DNA from: Trichobilharzia regenti
Taxonomy: Eukaryota > Platyhelminthes > Trematoda > Strigeidida > Schistosomatidae
DNA: 64,000 nucleotides
NCBI GenBank assembly: GCA_944472135.2
Contig: OX235263.1
Span: 19,335,379 to 19,399,378 of the forward strand
Direction of reading: 5' to 3'
A program made the position numbers and the translations under genes. The notes below the pieces were generated by a model, which was not told the DNA's origin, ran no database searches, and saw nothing but the letters and a program-made list of their open reading frames with translations. This document shows positions 44,201 through 54,439 of the stretch, in pieces; position 1 is the stretch's first letter, and every line of letters begins with the position of its first letter.

Positions 44201-44825
44201 CATAATTGTAAAACTCCTAACCTGGTTGTATTTATTACGATGCCTGATGATATTAGATGGTTGGAGGCAATGGACAAGAAGCCCTGCTGGACTCAGCACT
44301 CACCAGTCAGCAAGGCATATCTACAGCCTTGAAGGAATTCATCTCCATCCTGAGATTCTGACGTGTGTCACCTATTGCTACAGTCACAGACGTTACTATT
44401 GAGGAAGCTATTCGGGCTCACTACTGACCTCCTGTAGGACTGTACTTGGTGCTTTGTTTAGACACTAGCTAGTGAGTACTTTTCTCGGCCTCTAGTCATC
44501 TAATATCAACAACTCACAGCGCAGTGTACCGTGATGCCGTGATGCCATCTAGCATGGTGATGCCACATTTGCGCAAACTCGACTGATAGAATTCAGTCTG
44601 CATCAAAGAAAAATTAGGCACATTACACTAGTTACTAGTTGTTCAATCAAATGTGTGATGATATATTAGTGACAGGAAACTCAGGTGGTCTCATGCGCAA
44701 AATAAGCAACTGTAAGTAGTGTCATTTGATAATTGAAGTCATAATCTATGGAATACAATCGAATGCAATTCTGTTTTGTTATGCCTTTTCAGCTTATCGC
44801 AGAAATTCCCATTCGGACATTTCGA
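44201..44825. other. Unassigned, even base composition at 44230-44620
   Basis: Contains a GTGATGCCGTGATGCCATCT repeat near 44530 and no known element. It is bracketed by SINE A and a PLE end, and may be an unrecognised repeat. Confidence 0.35.
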
Positions 44826-44829
44826 AGAA

Positions 44830-44881
44830 GACTAAAGAAAGTTTAAGGGAAGAATATTCTTTTCAATAACGTCGTCTGCCT

Positions 44882-44912
<31 letters not shown>

Positions 44913-45335
44913 AGTATTTAAATAGTAGTCGTTGTTGTTAATATTGATCTTTGTGTTTTCAAATAATATTGAGTTGTTAAGAGGATCAATGGAAATACAA
45001 TTCACAAAAGTATATATTAGTCATAATAAGCCTGAGACATGTAATATTAACTTGAATATCACATAAAATTAAGATTAAAATTTATGAAACAATTAAAGAT
45101 AGTTAGAACTCTGGTGACCAAGGTAAGGAAAGCGACTGAGCCGACTACTTCTACTGAGCATATAAGTTAAGCTGTTTAAGGCGGATTACAACAGACTCAG
45201 CTTTATATATATAAGTAAGAGACGAACTCATAAGGTGAAACTGAAATTATTTGGAATACGGTGAATAACCCTTTTTAAATGTATTGTTAACATCAATTTT
45301 GGGTCCTGCATCTACGAGAATATTAATACCTACCT
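44830..45335 (-). pseudogene. PLE, endonuclease end and 3' terminus
   Basis: The minus strand reads DAGPKIDVNNTFKKGYSPYS (HxxDVNxTFKVIYRI-like block), then RLKQLNLYAQ and SAQSLSLPWSPEF, the standard PLE C-terminus. Further down the minus strand the terminal motif ATTGAAAAGAATATTCTTCC lies at 44851-44870. An (AT)n run sits between at 44888-44912. Confidence 0.75.
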
Positions 45336-45469
45336 TCTTTTAGGACAGGGACTTTTATATATGCGAATTTCATACGAACAAGCGTATTATTCATTTCATT
45401 ACTGTGTGTACCAAACACATTTCAACAAACAATGAGTCCTGGGTTAGAAGGTGGAATGAAAAGTTCTCC

Positions 45470-46195
45470 ACTGGTATGCTTCATCGCGCTGCATTGTATC
45501 CATTCCTTTTTTCTGTCTCTTGTCCTTTTGCATGACCTTCCATATTCTTCCATAGCTAACTTCATTAAATATGCCAATGATCTCACCATTTCTGTCATAG
45601 TAGTTTCTGCATCGAATTGTTCTTATATTATAAGATTCTTGTCTAAAGTTAATAAATAGTCTCACTTAAGTGGTTTTAAACTAAATCCATCTAAATACAT
45701 CATATTGTTGATTTTAGTTTCAGATGCCAACAAGACTTGCTTGCGCGGGCTGATTCAGTCGCATGTTTCCTGTAATATTGGCGGCATTGTGATAGATAGG
45801 GGTAAATCGAATATCTCTCATCTCGGCATCAGTTTCTCTTCAAATCTCCTCTGTTGATCGTCTCATATCCTGTTGATTTCTAAGAAAATGTTTCGTTCGA
45901 CTTATTAAATGAAGAAATTGATAATTTCTGCTGGCATAACTCAACCTATTCTCTTACAGTTTGTTAATTTCTGTATACTGCCCATTTTCCTTTATTGTTC
46001 GCCATTAATCTTTCCTGGACTTTTCGTAAAAGACTATGTCATATTACGTAGAACACTGAAGGCCGCAAATAGACTTAGTGGTGTGACTTTGACTCAGCTT
46101 ACTGACATTATTGTCAATAGGCAATTCAATTCTCGTAGGCTAACATTATTTTATCTGATAATGAACATCGTCTTTATTCTCAACTATTGAGCTGC
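45470..46195 (+). pseudogene. Jockey/CR1-group LINE, RT palm to C-terminus
   Basis: LHDLPYSSIANFIKYANDLT holds motif C with Asn for the first catalytic Asp (YADD to YAND), a dead RT. It continues GFKLNPSKYIILL, KSNISHLGISFSSNLL, KKLIISAGITQPILLQFVNF, LPIFLYCSPLIFPGLFVKDY and RLSGVTLTQLTDIIVNRQF. Several frames. It is truncated before the RTRSQF block. Confidence 0.83.
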
Positions 46196-46289
46196 AATCT
46201 GCAAATATTTGGCATGTGATTCGCTCCCGCCAAATGCAAGATGATGATGATGATGATACAGGACTCACTAGACTACATTTACTCCTAGC

Positions 46290-47255
46290 TTAGAAATAAG
46301 GAGTGAAGTGATAGAGCACGTAAACCACTTAATTCATTGGGAATTTGCATCTGCCAGTTCCAGCGGATTAATCGCTGACAAAATCTCAGCACAGATACAG
46401 AAAGCTTGTTTAGCATGTGCAAGTTTACGCCGTCTCTGGCTTAGTAGGCGTGATATCTGATAGGCTGTCGATCAAATGCGTGTGTACTGTCAAGCAGTTG
46501 ACTCTGTCCTCCTTTTTGACTGTGAGACCTGGCCAGTGAGTGTGGAAGACATGAAAAGGCCGGCTAGCTGTCTTTGATCATAGATGCCAGTGTTTCATCT
46601 TACGTGTGAAATGGTATAATAAGGTGAGCAATTCTGAGGTTAGGCACTGGTAAGGAGCGTAATCAATCGACGACGCTTAGAAGTTACATTGACTGAGATG
46701 GCTAGGACATGTGTTACGCATGCCTAGTCATCGCCTTCCTCGACAACAGGCAATGTTAGCTGACATATGGTCAGGCTGGAGAAGAGCTAGTAGTGGTCAA
46801 ACCAAAACATGGCTTGACCAGTCAATGAAATCCACAACAGTTAGTTTAAGCCAGCCAATGATGTAGGGAGGTGTAGACTTCCTGACCAGTCGAGGTCATC
46901 GGGACGGTGAACACCAATGTCTGGAAACAATCGGTGATATGGCTCAAAATCGTTCTCAGTGATGGCGCAGATGCATCCACTCCTTACGACTTATAATTTC
47001 CAATGGAACTATACTGTTCTTCGCTATTACTACTCCTTTTGTCTTATATCCCCGTTTACTGTTTTTATTATGTATTTCTTCTACTTTCTTCTCTTGCTTT
47101 GTATGCTACGTGGAGGGAGTGTGACGACTTGAACTGCTGCACATCTGAGCCAAGTTCTATGTTGAAAATAGATAGACAGATAGACAGCACAAGCAAAGAT
47201 TATTATTACATGTATTATCTATAATACTATCTACTTATACTTCAATATGTTCGCA
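46290..47255 (+). mobile_element. RTE-type LINE (SR3-like), C-terminus and 3' UTR
   Basis: The plus strand carries TCTGGCTTAGTAGGCGTGAT, GCCGGCTAGCTGTCTTTGAT, CTGAGATGGCTAGGACATGT, AAACCAAAACATGGCTTGAC and GGAAACAATCGGTGATATGG: the DNA counterpart of LHRLRWLGHVLRM..., QTKTWLDQ..., and WLETIGDMAQNR. No long frame. The 3' UTR runs to about 47255 with CAAAGATTATTATTAC. Confidence 0.82.
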
Positions 47256-47264
47256 CCAACATTC

Positions 47265-47430
47265 TGTTTATAGTGGTTTGATTATTAACATTATTATTAT
47301 TATTACTATTTAAATTTTATGTGTTTTTATAGATAACCTAATTGTTGCAAAATGTGTAAAAACACTGAAAATTCCTCCTATATAATTATTATTGTTTGGA
47401 ATAAAGTGACTATTATCATTATTAAAACTT
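47265..47430 (+). mobile_element. LINE 3' terminus with poly(A)-like signal
   Basis: TAACATTATTATTATTATTA then a unique part and TTGTTTGGAATAAAGTGACT, ATTATCATTATTAAAAC. The GGAATAAAGTxxATTATTATT ending matches the tail at 31730-31765, so this is a very short 5'-truncated copy of the same family. Confidence 0.6.
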
Positions 47431-47434
47431 AGGG

Positions 47435-47640
47435 CTTTAAACTTGAGCTCTGAGGCTTTAGAAGTGGTGTTTTTTGTCATTTTTACGAGATGGGATCACT
47501 AGCCATATGACCAACCTTCGCTCATTACGCGGCCTGCTATTAGCTAAACGAGGTTTAGAAGTGTGCCAGTCGGGCATCGAATCTTGGACCACATGGTGTG
47601 ACTGCTGAATGTTCTACCACTGAACTAATTTTACGGCGCA
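47435..47640 (-). mobile_element. SINE family C
   Basis: The reverse complement has GTTCAGTGGTAGAACATTCA (A box), GATTCGATGCCCGACTGGC (B-box region), CCTCGTTTAGCTAATAGCAG, CATATGGCTAGTGATCCCAT and AACACCACTTCTAAAGCCTC, in the same order as 36180-36388. Confidence 0.72.
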
Positions 47641-48760
47641 ATCTACAAACAAGTGGAAGGGGTAGCGATGGGCTCCCTATTGGGTCTCATTTTAGTTGAT
47701 TTCTTTCTTTAAGTAAACTAGAAAATGCACCTTTGAATAACCTTATCAGAAAGTTCTCATTTTATTGTCGGTATATGGATGACACCTTCATTCCTTGTGA
47801 TAATGATTCCGATAGGAGTACAACGATAACTGAATTCAATGAAGTACATTCGGCTATGAAATTCACGTGCGAAGAGGAATCTCAAAACATAATCGCCTTC
47901 TTGGATTTCCTTCTTACAAGAAAGCCAGATGGTAGTGCAAAATGAAATTTGCACAAGAAAAGCATATGAACAGGATAAAATAAACATTTTCATAGCTTTT
48001 TTCCTCTCCAGTATAAAAGAAATTTAGTAAGGATGCTCAGTCACAGGGTTAGAGCTATATGCTCCGAAGAAGTAATTGAAGATGAATTAAGCTTTGCATA
48101 TGATACTTTGACTGAAAGTAACTATCCTGACAAATTTATCAAGAAACACATGACAAAGAAAGCGGAAAAGGACTACTCACTATCCGTAAACAATAAGCCT
48201 TGATACATACGACAGCAATTCAAGGGTGATATACTAAGTGAGATAATTACGAGGAAATTAAGAAAATCAGTTCAAAGAAGTTTTAATGCTGACCAGCTAC
48301 ACGACCGATGATTATTCCTCGACTGAAAGATGAAGCACCTAGACTAGCTACTTCAAATTGTATCTACCAATCAACTGCGCTTGTGGTGGAGCGAGTTATA
48401 TCAACAGTTGCTATAGGAACGTGATTCTTCGTGCTCGTTCGAGAACATCCCCTTGTATGGCTAAATAAATAAAGGTGTAGTAAACACCATTAACAGTTCG
48501 ATATTGAACCATCTGGTCGAAACCGACCACAAAGCCGTCCAGCATTAAAGAATCCTTCTCTATCATCATCTACCGGGTACCAAATAAACTGTCAAAAACA
48601 CCGAAGCACCGCATGCTCCAGACTGCAAAGGCTATTGCAATTCGCCTCAAGCAACCAGTGCTTTGTATGTAAAACAATCAAGTTGAGCCCTTACTACTGC
48701 CCTGGCCTTCAGTAGAGACTATAAATTCATGAATTTGTAATATTATCTTTCCTAATTTTT
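47640..48760 (+). pseudogene. PLE, RT end and GIY-YIG endonuclease
   Basis: The longest PLE remnant. IYKQVEGVAMGSLLG at 47642 and CRYMDDTFIPCDND (47768; YMDD catalytic motif intact) are the palm. Then SAMKFTCEEESQNIIAFLDF, LLTRKPDGSAK, after shifts the KRNLVRML..HRVRAICSEE thumb, and the endonuclease: REHPLVWLNK, NSSILNHLVETDHKA, and AIAIRLKQPVLC near 48635. Several stops and shifts (e.g. 47945, 48203). The RT N-terminus is missing. Family role: RT plus endonuclease for target-primed insertion. Confidence 0.85.
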
Positions 48761-48990
48761 CTGACATTCAGCTTATTTTTATGTTGATGCTACTGAACTG
48801 TAATCTATTGATATTATTGATTCGAGGTTATTTAAACAGCAACATTAATGTTGTTCATAACACTAATTCATTCATTCACTATAATGTATATATAACTGTA
48901 AAGCCTGATGATGAAGTTATCGAAAAGAGTATTCTTTGTTCAGTAACCATTATTTTGAAAGTTATTGCAGATCCTTATAAATATGATCGC
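48761..48990 (+). other. PLE 3' terminal region with hammerhead-like motif
   Basis: Includes GCCTGATGATGAAGTTATCG and AAAAGAGTATTCTTTG at 48903-48938, flanked by ACTG (48895) and CAGT (48941). CUGAUGA, then GAAA, then an AAGA-GTAT-TCTT hairpin are ordered as in a hammerhead, although stem II is only about 3 pairs. PLEs of other animals are known to carry hammerhead motifs in their terminal repeats. Confidence 0.5.
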
Positions 48991-49450
48991 TCGTAAACGT
49001 TACCTACTCTAATTAGACAGACAGGAAGAAACCGCTGCTTATTCTTAAGTTAAACTTTCTGAGGAACTCACGGTAGTAGTTTTAATCTACTATGATGTAT
49101 GAATTATATCTGTACACTTTATGCACGATGATTATTGAGTGGTGAACAGGATATTGGAAATAAAAGACCATCAAAACGCTGGGGAGTTTTTCTAAAAAGG
49201 GTATTAACTTTCTTGTTTTTAATAGGATTGAAAGATTCGGTTCACTTTTCTATTCAGAAGTTTACAGAATTAAAGAGAAATGAATGTTGCAGTCATTTTA
49301 AAAACTTACCAGCTTTTCCTGGCTCATTACTTCTTATTTGAATGTTGTTTAGTTTCTTTTTTTCATTTCATATGATTTGGAGGGTAAAAAAAGAAGTTAA
49401 ATGACGTTCGAATAGGAAATGATGGAAAGCAGAGGGTAGTTTTAATATCA
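48991..49450. other. No recognisable gene
   Basis: A 68-codon frame (49135-49341 +) has no motif I know. Confidence 0.35.
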
Positions 49451-49454
49451 CCGG

Positions 49455-49565
49455 AATTCCAATCGTGCGTCAGCGGTTCAGCGGTAGAATGCTGGCTAAC
49501 TACGCCTCACATAGGCCGAGGTTCGATTGCCGACTGACTAGCTGCTTCACCTCACTTAGAACAAG
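49455..49565 (+). mobile_element. SINE family C, head only
   Basis: GTCAGCGGTTCAGCGGTAGA, ATGCTGGC (A box) and GAGGTTCGATTGCCGACTGA (B box), ending after CTTCACCTCACTTAGA. The clearest tRNA-like head of this family in the window. Confidence 0.75.
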
Positions 49566-49895
49566 ATATATAAGCGAACAATATTGTTTTCAATTAGATA
49601 TTTTTCTTCAGTCTTTACTCTAATTTACATAGAGTGATTTTGTGGATCAAGTAATAATAATAGTGTGGTAAATGTTTTGAACGTCAGTAAACACGATGAT
49701 TATAATGATAACAAAATATTGATAATAAGGCTTATGCAGGTGGCGATAAGAATAACAAATGTAGTAAAATGTGTGCGTATATGTAGACAATTCAATAAAT
49801 AAATTAGGTCCAATCTTAGAAGTTACGCACTACTAAAGGCGGAGTGGACAGATAATCAGAGTTTAAATAAATATCATAAAAGTACGAAGGAAGTG
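49566..49895. other. AT-rich, no recognisable gene
   Basis: No coding signal. Confidence 0.4.
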
Positions 49896-49899
49896 GAAA

Positions 49900-50275
49900 A
49901 TACGCAAGGGTGGGCGGATTTTGAGTAGAATTCACCTAAGCAAGCAAGGGAGAGACAAAGGTAGACCAAACTTCTTTTGTGTTCAAAGACTAGGATTGTT
50001 CGGTTATGTGCAAAAGGCAGGTTAGAATTCCGTTCGATGAAATGTGATCGATAACTTTGAAGGTACTACTTCTGTCCACTTGGTGACCACTGTGATCGAT
50101 CAAATGAGACTAAATAGAGGGTCTTATAGATTTTATTTAGCCTTTTCCGAACCCCGAAGGAAGATACTTATTAAGCTGTCTAGTTGTTCGCCGTACATAG
50201 ATTTTTCCCCCGGAACAGCTAAATTTGTAGATACATACCTAAGTGGCATAGCTAGATAGCTTGTCTTTCGCTTGA
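49900..50275 (-). pseudogene. PLE, GIY-YIG endonuclease part
   Basis: The minus strand reads AMPLRYVSTNLAVPGEKSMY, then VVTKWTEVVPSKLS in one frame and VDRSSTFKVIDHISSNGILT, CLLHITEQS in another, then KEVWSTFVSPLLA. This is the order of PLE endonuclease blocks (Cys strand, HLVDxxH, TFKVIxxIPxN, LLHIAE, C-terminal LSLPW). Strongly decayed. Confidence 0.65.
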
Positions 50276-50540
50276 GCAATCATGATTGGTCGGTAGCTGG
50301 AAAATGACAAACAAAGGGTGGCGGTAGTATAAGTTCGTTTTATTGCTCTCAATAATCTTAGATGTAAGACTTCACTAGCTACGTCCCCACTAAATTGCAA
50401 TTTAGCCGGTAGTAAGAAGATTGGGTGTAAGAAGGAATAACACCAATGATACTAAGACTTCGTAGCTCAAGCCTGAATCCCTAGGTTTCACTCAGATCGC
50501 AAAGGAATATGGCTCCGAAAGCAGTCAGAAAATGATTAAC
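50276..50540. other. No recognisable gene
   Basis: Nothing assigned. Confidence 0.35.
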
Positions 50541-50544
50541 TATA

Positions 50545-51600
50545 TTATTATTCCCTTGCGGTCCAAGTGGAACATAGGGCTTCAACAACACTTCTCTACT
50601 TTGTTCTGTTTTCTGCCGTCCTTTTAATCTAGGTCCACGATTGATCAAACTCTCTCATCTCTTCTTTATACGATCCCGCGTACATGTCACCCTAGCTGAC
50701 ACTGACATCCTACTCATCGCTTCCCATTTGGATTCCACTCGAGTACTGGCTTGGCGTGAGATGTCGTTCTGGGGACTCCTCAGTTAATGCCCGATCCATC
50801 TACACTTTCTCTTATCTATTTGTTGAACGATCGATTATTGGTTGGTTTGTTACCAGCCAGAATTTCTTGTTACTAAATATTTTTGGTCGTCCATTTGATC
50901 TTAAGTATGTAGCCAGCCGGTGGAGGTGGCAGCTGTTGATGAAAGTTGGCAGCCTGTTGCAAAATGCTTTTTGTGACATGCACTGAAAGTATCTGACCCA
51001 TAGAGAAAAAACCGACTTCACACTGATGTTAAAAATGCGAATCTTGTTCCTTATACTGAGTGTGGAAGATTTCCAGAGTGGTTTCAGTTTGATGAAAATG
51101 TATCTCACCTTTCCGATTCTGATTTTGACATCTTCGTCCGTCCCACCTGTAGTTGAAATGCGGCTTCCCAGAAAAAAAATGAAGGAGGCAATCTCTGTTA
51201 AATCTCTCCCGTTGATGCTGATTGGTTATTGTCGTTGCTGTTGGTTGGTTGTCTTCATCACTTCCGTCTTCTTTGGGTTCACCTGCAGTCCTGTTTTCAC
51301 TGTCTCTTCTGCCAGCTTTTTGGTCTTCGCCAGTGAGTCTTTGAGTTTGTCTCCGAAATTCAGATCTTCTAAAGTCTACTTATCAGTCTTCCAGCGTATT
51401 CCTTACTCTTTGCCCCCAATAATCTGATGCATTATTCAGTTCACCATAATTAAGAATATCATCGGTGATAATAGACACCCAGCTTGTCTTACTCCTGTAT
51501 GCACTTGGAACGCCTCGCTAAGTTTTCCGTCGTGGAACACTTGATTGATACATGGCAGAAAATTACTAACTGCTGATCGTGAACTCACTCATAGGGATAA
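50545..51600 (-). pseudogene. RTE-type LINE, RT palm end to 3' end
   Basis: The left end ATTATTATTCCCTTGCGGTC, AAGTGGAACATAGGGCTTCA is the 3' signature. The 98-codon frame 50812-51108 reads RYIFIKLKPLWKSSTLSIRN, KIRIFNISVKSVFSLWV, then the IDRSTNR end. Further right (51150-51600) are thumb and palm parts with many stops. Same extent as 41222 and 59400. Confidence 0.85.
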
Positions 51601-52165
51601 AGCTACTCATTGAAGAAATTATTCTAAGAATTCATTTGTGTCTCATGTTTTTACGATGTTCAAGTTACAAAGAAAAATATACTGATCAATCGAATCGATA
51701 GCAATGGGATCAGCATTATATCCAATTTTAGTAGATATTTTCATAGAATAGTTGGGAAAATATTGGCTCTCCTAAAATATTCAGCTGTACCTCAAAGGTA
51801 TGCTAAAGATATGTGAATAATACTTTTGCTGTGTAGCAAACAGAACATATTTATGGTTTCTTCATACATATAAGCTTATTGGTAGAGAGAATTATATTCA
51901 CATTTAAGTCAATCAATCAAAAAGGATAATTATCTATGCTAAATTGTAAAGTTAGAACAATTAAGAGAAGGGTAAATTATGCACCGGTATCTAGAAAAAA
52001 TATCCAATGCACTCTGATAGATATTTATACTTTCGGCATATGATAAGTACGTCAGAAAACCTAATTGATGAAATAAAATAGAGAAATAAAGCTTTGACGT
52101 TAAATAAACACCTCAAAATTGATCAAAAAGTTGAATAAAGCTCACAATAAAGGTAAAAAATTGGT
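51601..52165. other. AT-rich, no recognisable gene
   Basis: No assigned repeat. Confidence 0.4.
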
Positions 52166-52169
52166 TTTA

Positions 52170-52310
52170 GGATTTCATTATGAGCTGAAATCAGTTAGAG
52201 AACCATTGGAAAACCTGCAGGGACTACTGGATAGAGCATTAAGTCACTCGGAGCCGATCCAATGGCCCATGAATTCTAGCTTCTGCCAATTCATAACATA
52301 GCACGACTAC
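52170..52310 (-). mobile_element. SINE family A with hammerhead and head deleted
   Basis: GGATTTCATTATGAGCTGAA, ATCAGTTAGAGAACCATTGG, AAAACC at the left is the distal end. It then jumps over the ribozyme and most of the tRNA part to GAGCCGATCCAATGGCCCAT, GAATTCTAGCTTCTGCCAAT in the central module. Internal deletion between about 52225 and 52245. Confidence 0.7.
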
Positions 52311-52359
52311 TTCGCAATGTCTTCTTTCATAAGTTACTGCTTCACTGTCAACAATAACA

Positions 52360-52680
52360 GCCAGCATGAACCACCATGAATGCGAGAGATTTGACACAGC
52401 TGACTTCCCGCCTTCACTTATCCATCTAGGAAGCACGGTTTCAACCACAGTCTGTCGGGATAGAAGGAAGATGTCAAAGCCAGCCAGCCAAAATCTGGAA
52501 GGTGAGATACACTTTCATCAACCTGAAACCAGTTTGGAAATCTGCTGCTGCACCCCGTCTCAGTCAGGATAAACAACGAGATTTGGATTCCATTCAATAC
52601 AAATGTGAAGTTCGACCTTCTATATGTACAGAAACTTGTCCAGAGTGTCATGAAAAGCATTTCCAACAAACCACTTCCCA
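52360..52680 (+). pseudogene. RTE-type LINE, left part, split by Sm-alpha
   Basis: Plus-strand copy closely matching 54740-55060 in reverse. Shares GAGATACACTTTCATCAACC, TGAAACCAGT (TFINLKPVW block), GCTGCTGCACCC, CAATACAAATGTGAAGTTCG and a GCCAGCCAGCCAAAATCT motif. Continues at 52987 after the SINE. Confidence 0.82.
52664..52680 (+). repeat. Target-site duplication, left copy
   Basis: CAACAAACCACTTCCCA here and CAATAAACCACTTCTCA at 52987-53003 flank the Sm-alpha SINE: 17 bp, 2 mismatches. It is also the point where the RTE copy is split. Confidence 0.75.
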
Positions 52681-52986
52681 ATTGGTGGATGGTGGCTAGC
52701 AGTGGAATCCAGGATAAAGCGCATTTCGTCCTATTTGGGACTTGTCAGCTGGATGTACGTGCATTTCTCAGTGAGTGATGATGTTCCCACTGAGGCTGGA
52801 ACCCAGTGCCCATAGTTTCGAACGCCAAAGCGTTATCCACTAGACCACTTGGGCCACGAGAGCCACCTCTTGTATACTAATTAAATTCCCAGACATCGTC
52901 GAGGCATCTGCACAAGAAGCCGACATGTCAACCTGAGACCTAGAACTTCGGTACAATCAATCGACGGGAAAATCAAAAATTCAATT
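52681..52986 (-). mobile_element. Sm-alpha-type hammerhead SINE inserted in an RTE
   Basis: About 306 bp between two matching 17-bp flanks. In sense direction: a 5' part (52986-52860), tRNA-like head with A box TGGTCTAGTGGATAACGC (52830-52847) and B-box-like GGTTCCAGCC (52794-52803), CATCATCACTCACTGAG, then the hammerhead (52700-52760) and the CACTGCTAGCCACC end. tRNA-like Pol III promoter and ribozyme order is that of the known Sm-alpha family of schistosomes. Confidence 0.88.
52700..52760 (-). ncRNA. Sm-alpha hammerhead ribozyme, G8 changed
   Basis: Sense order: stem I strand AUCCAG, core CUGACAA, stem II GUCC-CAAAUA-GGAC, GAAA, stem III region UGCGCUUUAU, C, then CUGGAU closing stem I. 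Since position 7 is free in hammerheads, the only core difference is A for G8, the residue acting as general acid. Stems I and II are fully paired. The copy should not cleave. Confidence 0.85.
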
Positions 52987-53465
52987 CAATAAACCACTTC
53001 TCACTTTTATCAATAGCTGTCCGCTTTGCTGGTTGGCTGGCTGGCTGGCTGGCTGGCTGGCACAAAACCCAAGATCAAATGGCTGGCCAGAAAGAATAGG
53101 TAACAAGGAACTCTCACTGACTGGCTGGGAACAAATCGACAAGCAAGAGCCGATTGCTCAACAAATCTATAGGGGAAAATAGAGATGGATTGATGGGAAT
53201 ACTCCATTGAGGAGGTGGTCGAATGAAATCGCGCGTAATGCAGGCCACTAATCGAATGGAATCCCAACAGGAAACGACGACTGAGTCGACGATGAGAGGG
53301 TGATATGGAGGAGATCGTGTGGCAAGGAGGTGATGAGAGATTATGGTCAATCGTGGAGCTAGTCAGCTGCAAAGGAGAGGAGAGAATAGAAGAAGATGGA
53401 GAAGTGTTGTTGAAGTGGGATTTTCCACTAGGAACCCAAGGGAATAATAGTAAAAATAATAGCTG
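52987..53465 (+). pseudogene. RTE-type LINE, right part to 3' end
   Basis: Resumes in TTTATCAATAGCTGTCC (FINSCL-like block), contains a (GGCT)n expansion at 53028-53062, and runs to AGTGGGATTTTCCACTAGGA, ACCCAAGGGAATAATAG, the complement of the family 3' signature. The tail is AATAATAGTAAAAATAATAG. With 52360-52680 it is one plus-strand copy of about 800 bp. Confidence 0.82.
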
Positions 53466-54145
53466 GAGAGAGAGAGAGAGAGGGTTCAGTTACTGAATTT
53501 TCGTCCATCAAATCACAGGCAATAAGAATGACACAACGTAAATACCAGAGATGTGGAAAATATTACTCCAGGTAAAATCAAAGATTAAGAAAAATGGGAA
53601 TAATATTGACAGAGTTTGAAAGAGGTTTTTTGATTTCCTTGATATGATTATGAGCAATAAATTTTACTCGAAACATCAACGGCGAATAATGCAGTATAAC
53701 TCTCTGTGTAACTTATCAAATAAAATTTTTTCCATGATATATTTAGTCTAGGTTTTTTGGGAAAATAATAATAATAATTTTTTAAAAGTTATGAATAAAT
53801 GTGATTCCCTTGAAACTTAGTCAAGAATTCAGATTGTCTAGTCTAATAATCTTTCAATTATGTCATAAATAAAATGAAAGTCATTCAACCTTTCAATTTT
53901 TATACAACAACTATAAATATTGTTACTTTTTTCTGCGTTTCTTCTGTTTTATGACGTTTTGTTTATATTTCTTATTATTTTTTAAATTCAACTGAATTTA
54001 AAAAAAATTAAATTAGGAAAGAGAGGAAAAATGTCGAAATATAGAGTGAAATTTTCTAACTTTGCCGTTCCGTCATGTTCCTTCCTTTTCCGCGTGTAGC
54101 TTTTTTCTTTCTCTATTGGACAAGAATAGGTTGTTTAGGCAAGCT
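53466..54145. other. AT-rich, (GA)n at 53466-53483, no gene
   Basis: No repeat family recognised beyond the GA run. Confidence 0.4.
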
Positions 54146-54149
54146 GCTT

Positions 54150-54410
54150 TGTACAGTTGAGTGGTGAGCTGGTGGCACAACGTTTGAATGCTCGTCAACC
54201 ACGCCTAATGTGGTTCGAGGTTCGATCTCCAGTCACAGACGCACTCCTTTACCTCTCTAAGCCAGTAATCAGACTGGTAAAGAGGGGAGGTTGGTCTTGA
54301 GGCTAGAGACCCTACTCTGTGAGAATAAACACTTCTGCTACCGAAACTTCAAGCTTCTATCTCGAAGTCCTATGTTCCATTTCGAATGTAAAGGAATATA
54401 ATAATAATTA
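54150..54410 (+). mobile_element. SINE family C, near full length
   Basis: GAGCTGGTGGCACAACGTTT (A-box region), GGTTCGAGGTTCGATCTCC (B box at about 54216-54226), CCTCTCTAAGCCAGTAATCA, GACTGGTAAAGAGGGGAGGT, then ACTTCTGCTACCGAAACTTC, and AAGTCCTATGTTCCATTTCG with an AATATAATAATAATTATTAT tail. The last part (CTATGTTCC plus AT-rich tail) resembles the RTE 3' signature, so family C may borrow RTE for mobility. Confidence 0.75.
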
Positions 54411-54439
54411 TTATTATAAAATACTGTCGCTATCACTAT

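Noticed and set aside
49455..49565. Possible tRNA-Gly gene
   Set aside because: The head resembles tRNA but spacing and acceptor pairing fail, and it recurs at 36180 and 47435 as SINE C.
53010..53372. 120-codon Ser/Pro-rich minus frame
   Set aside because: Antisense to the plus-strand RTE 3' end and contains the translated GGCT microsatellite.
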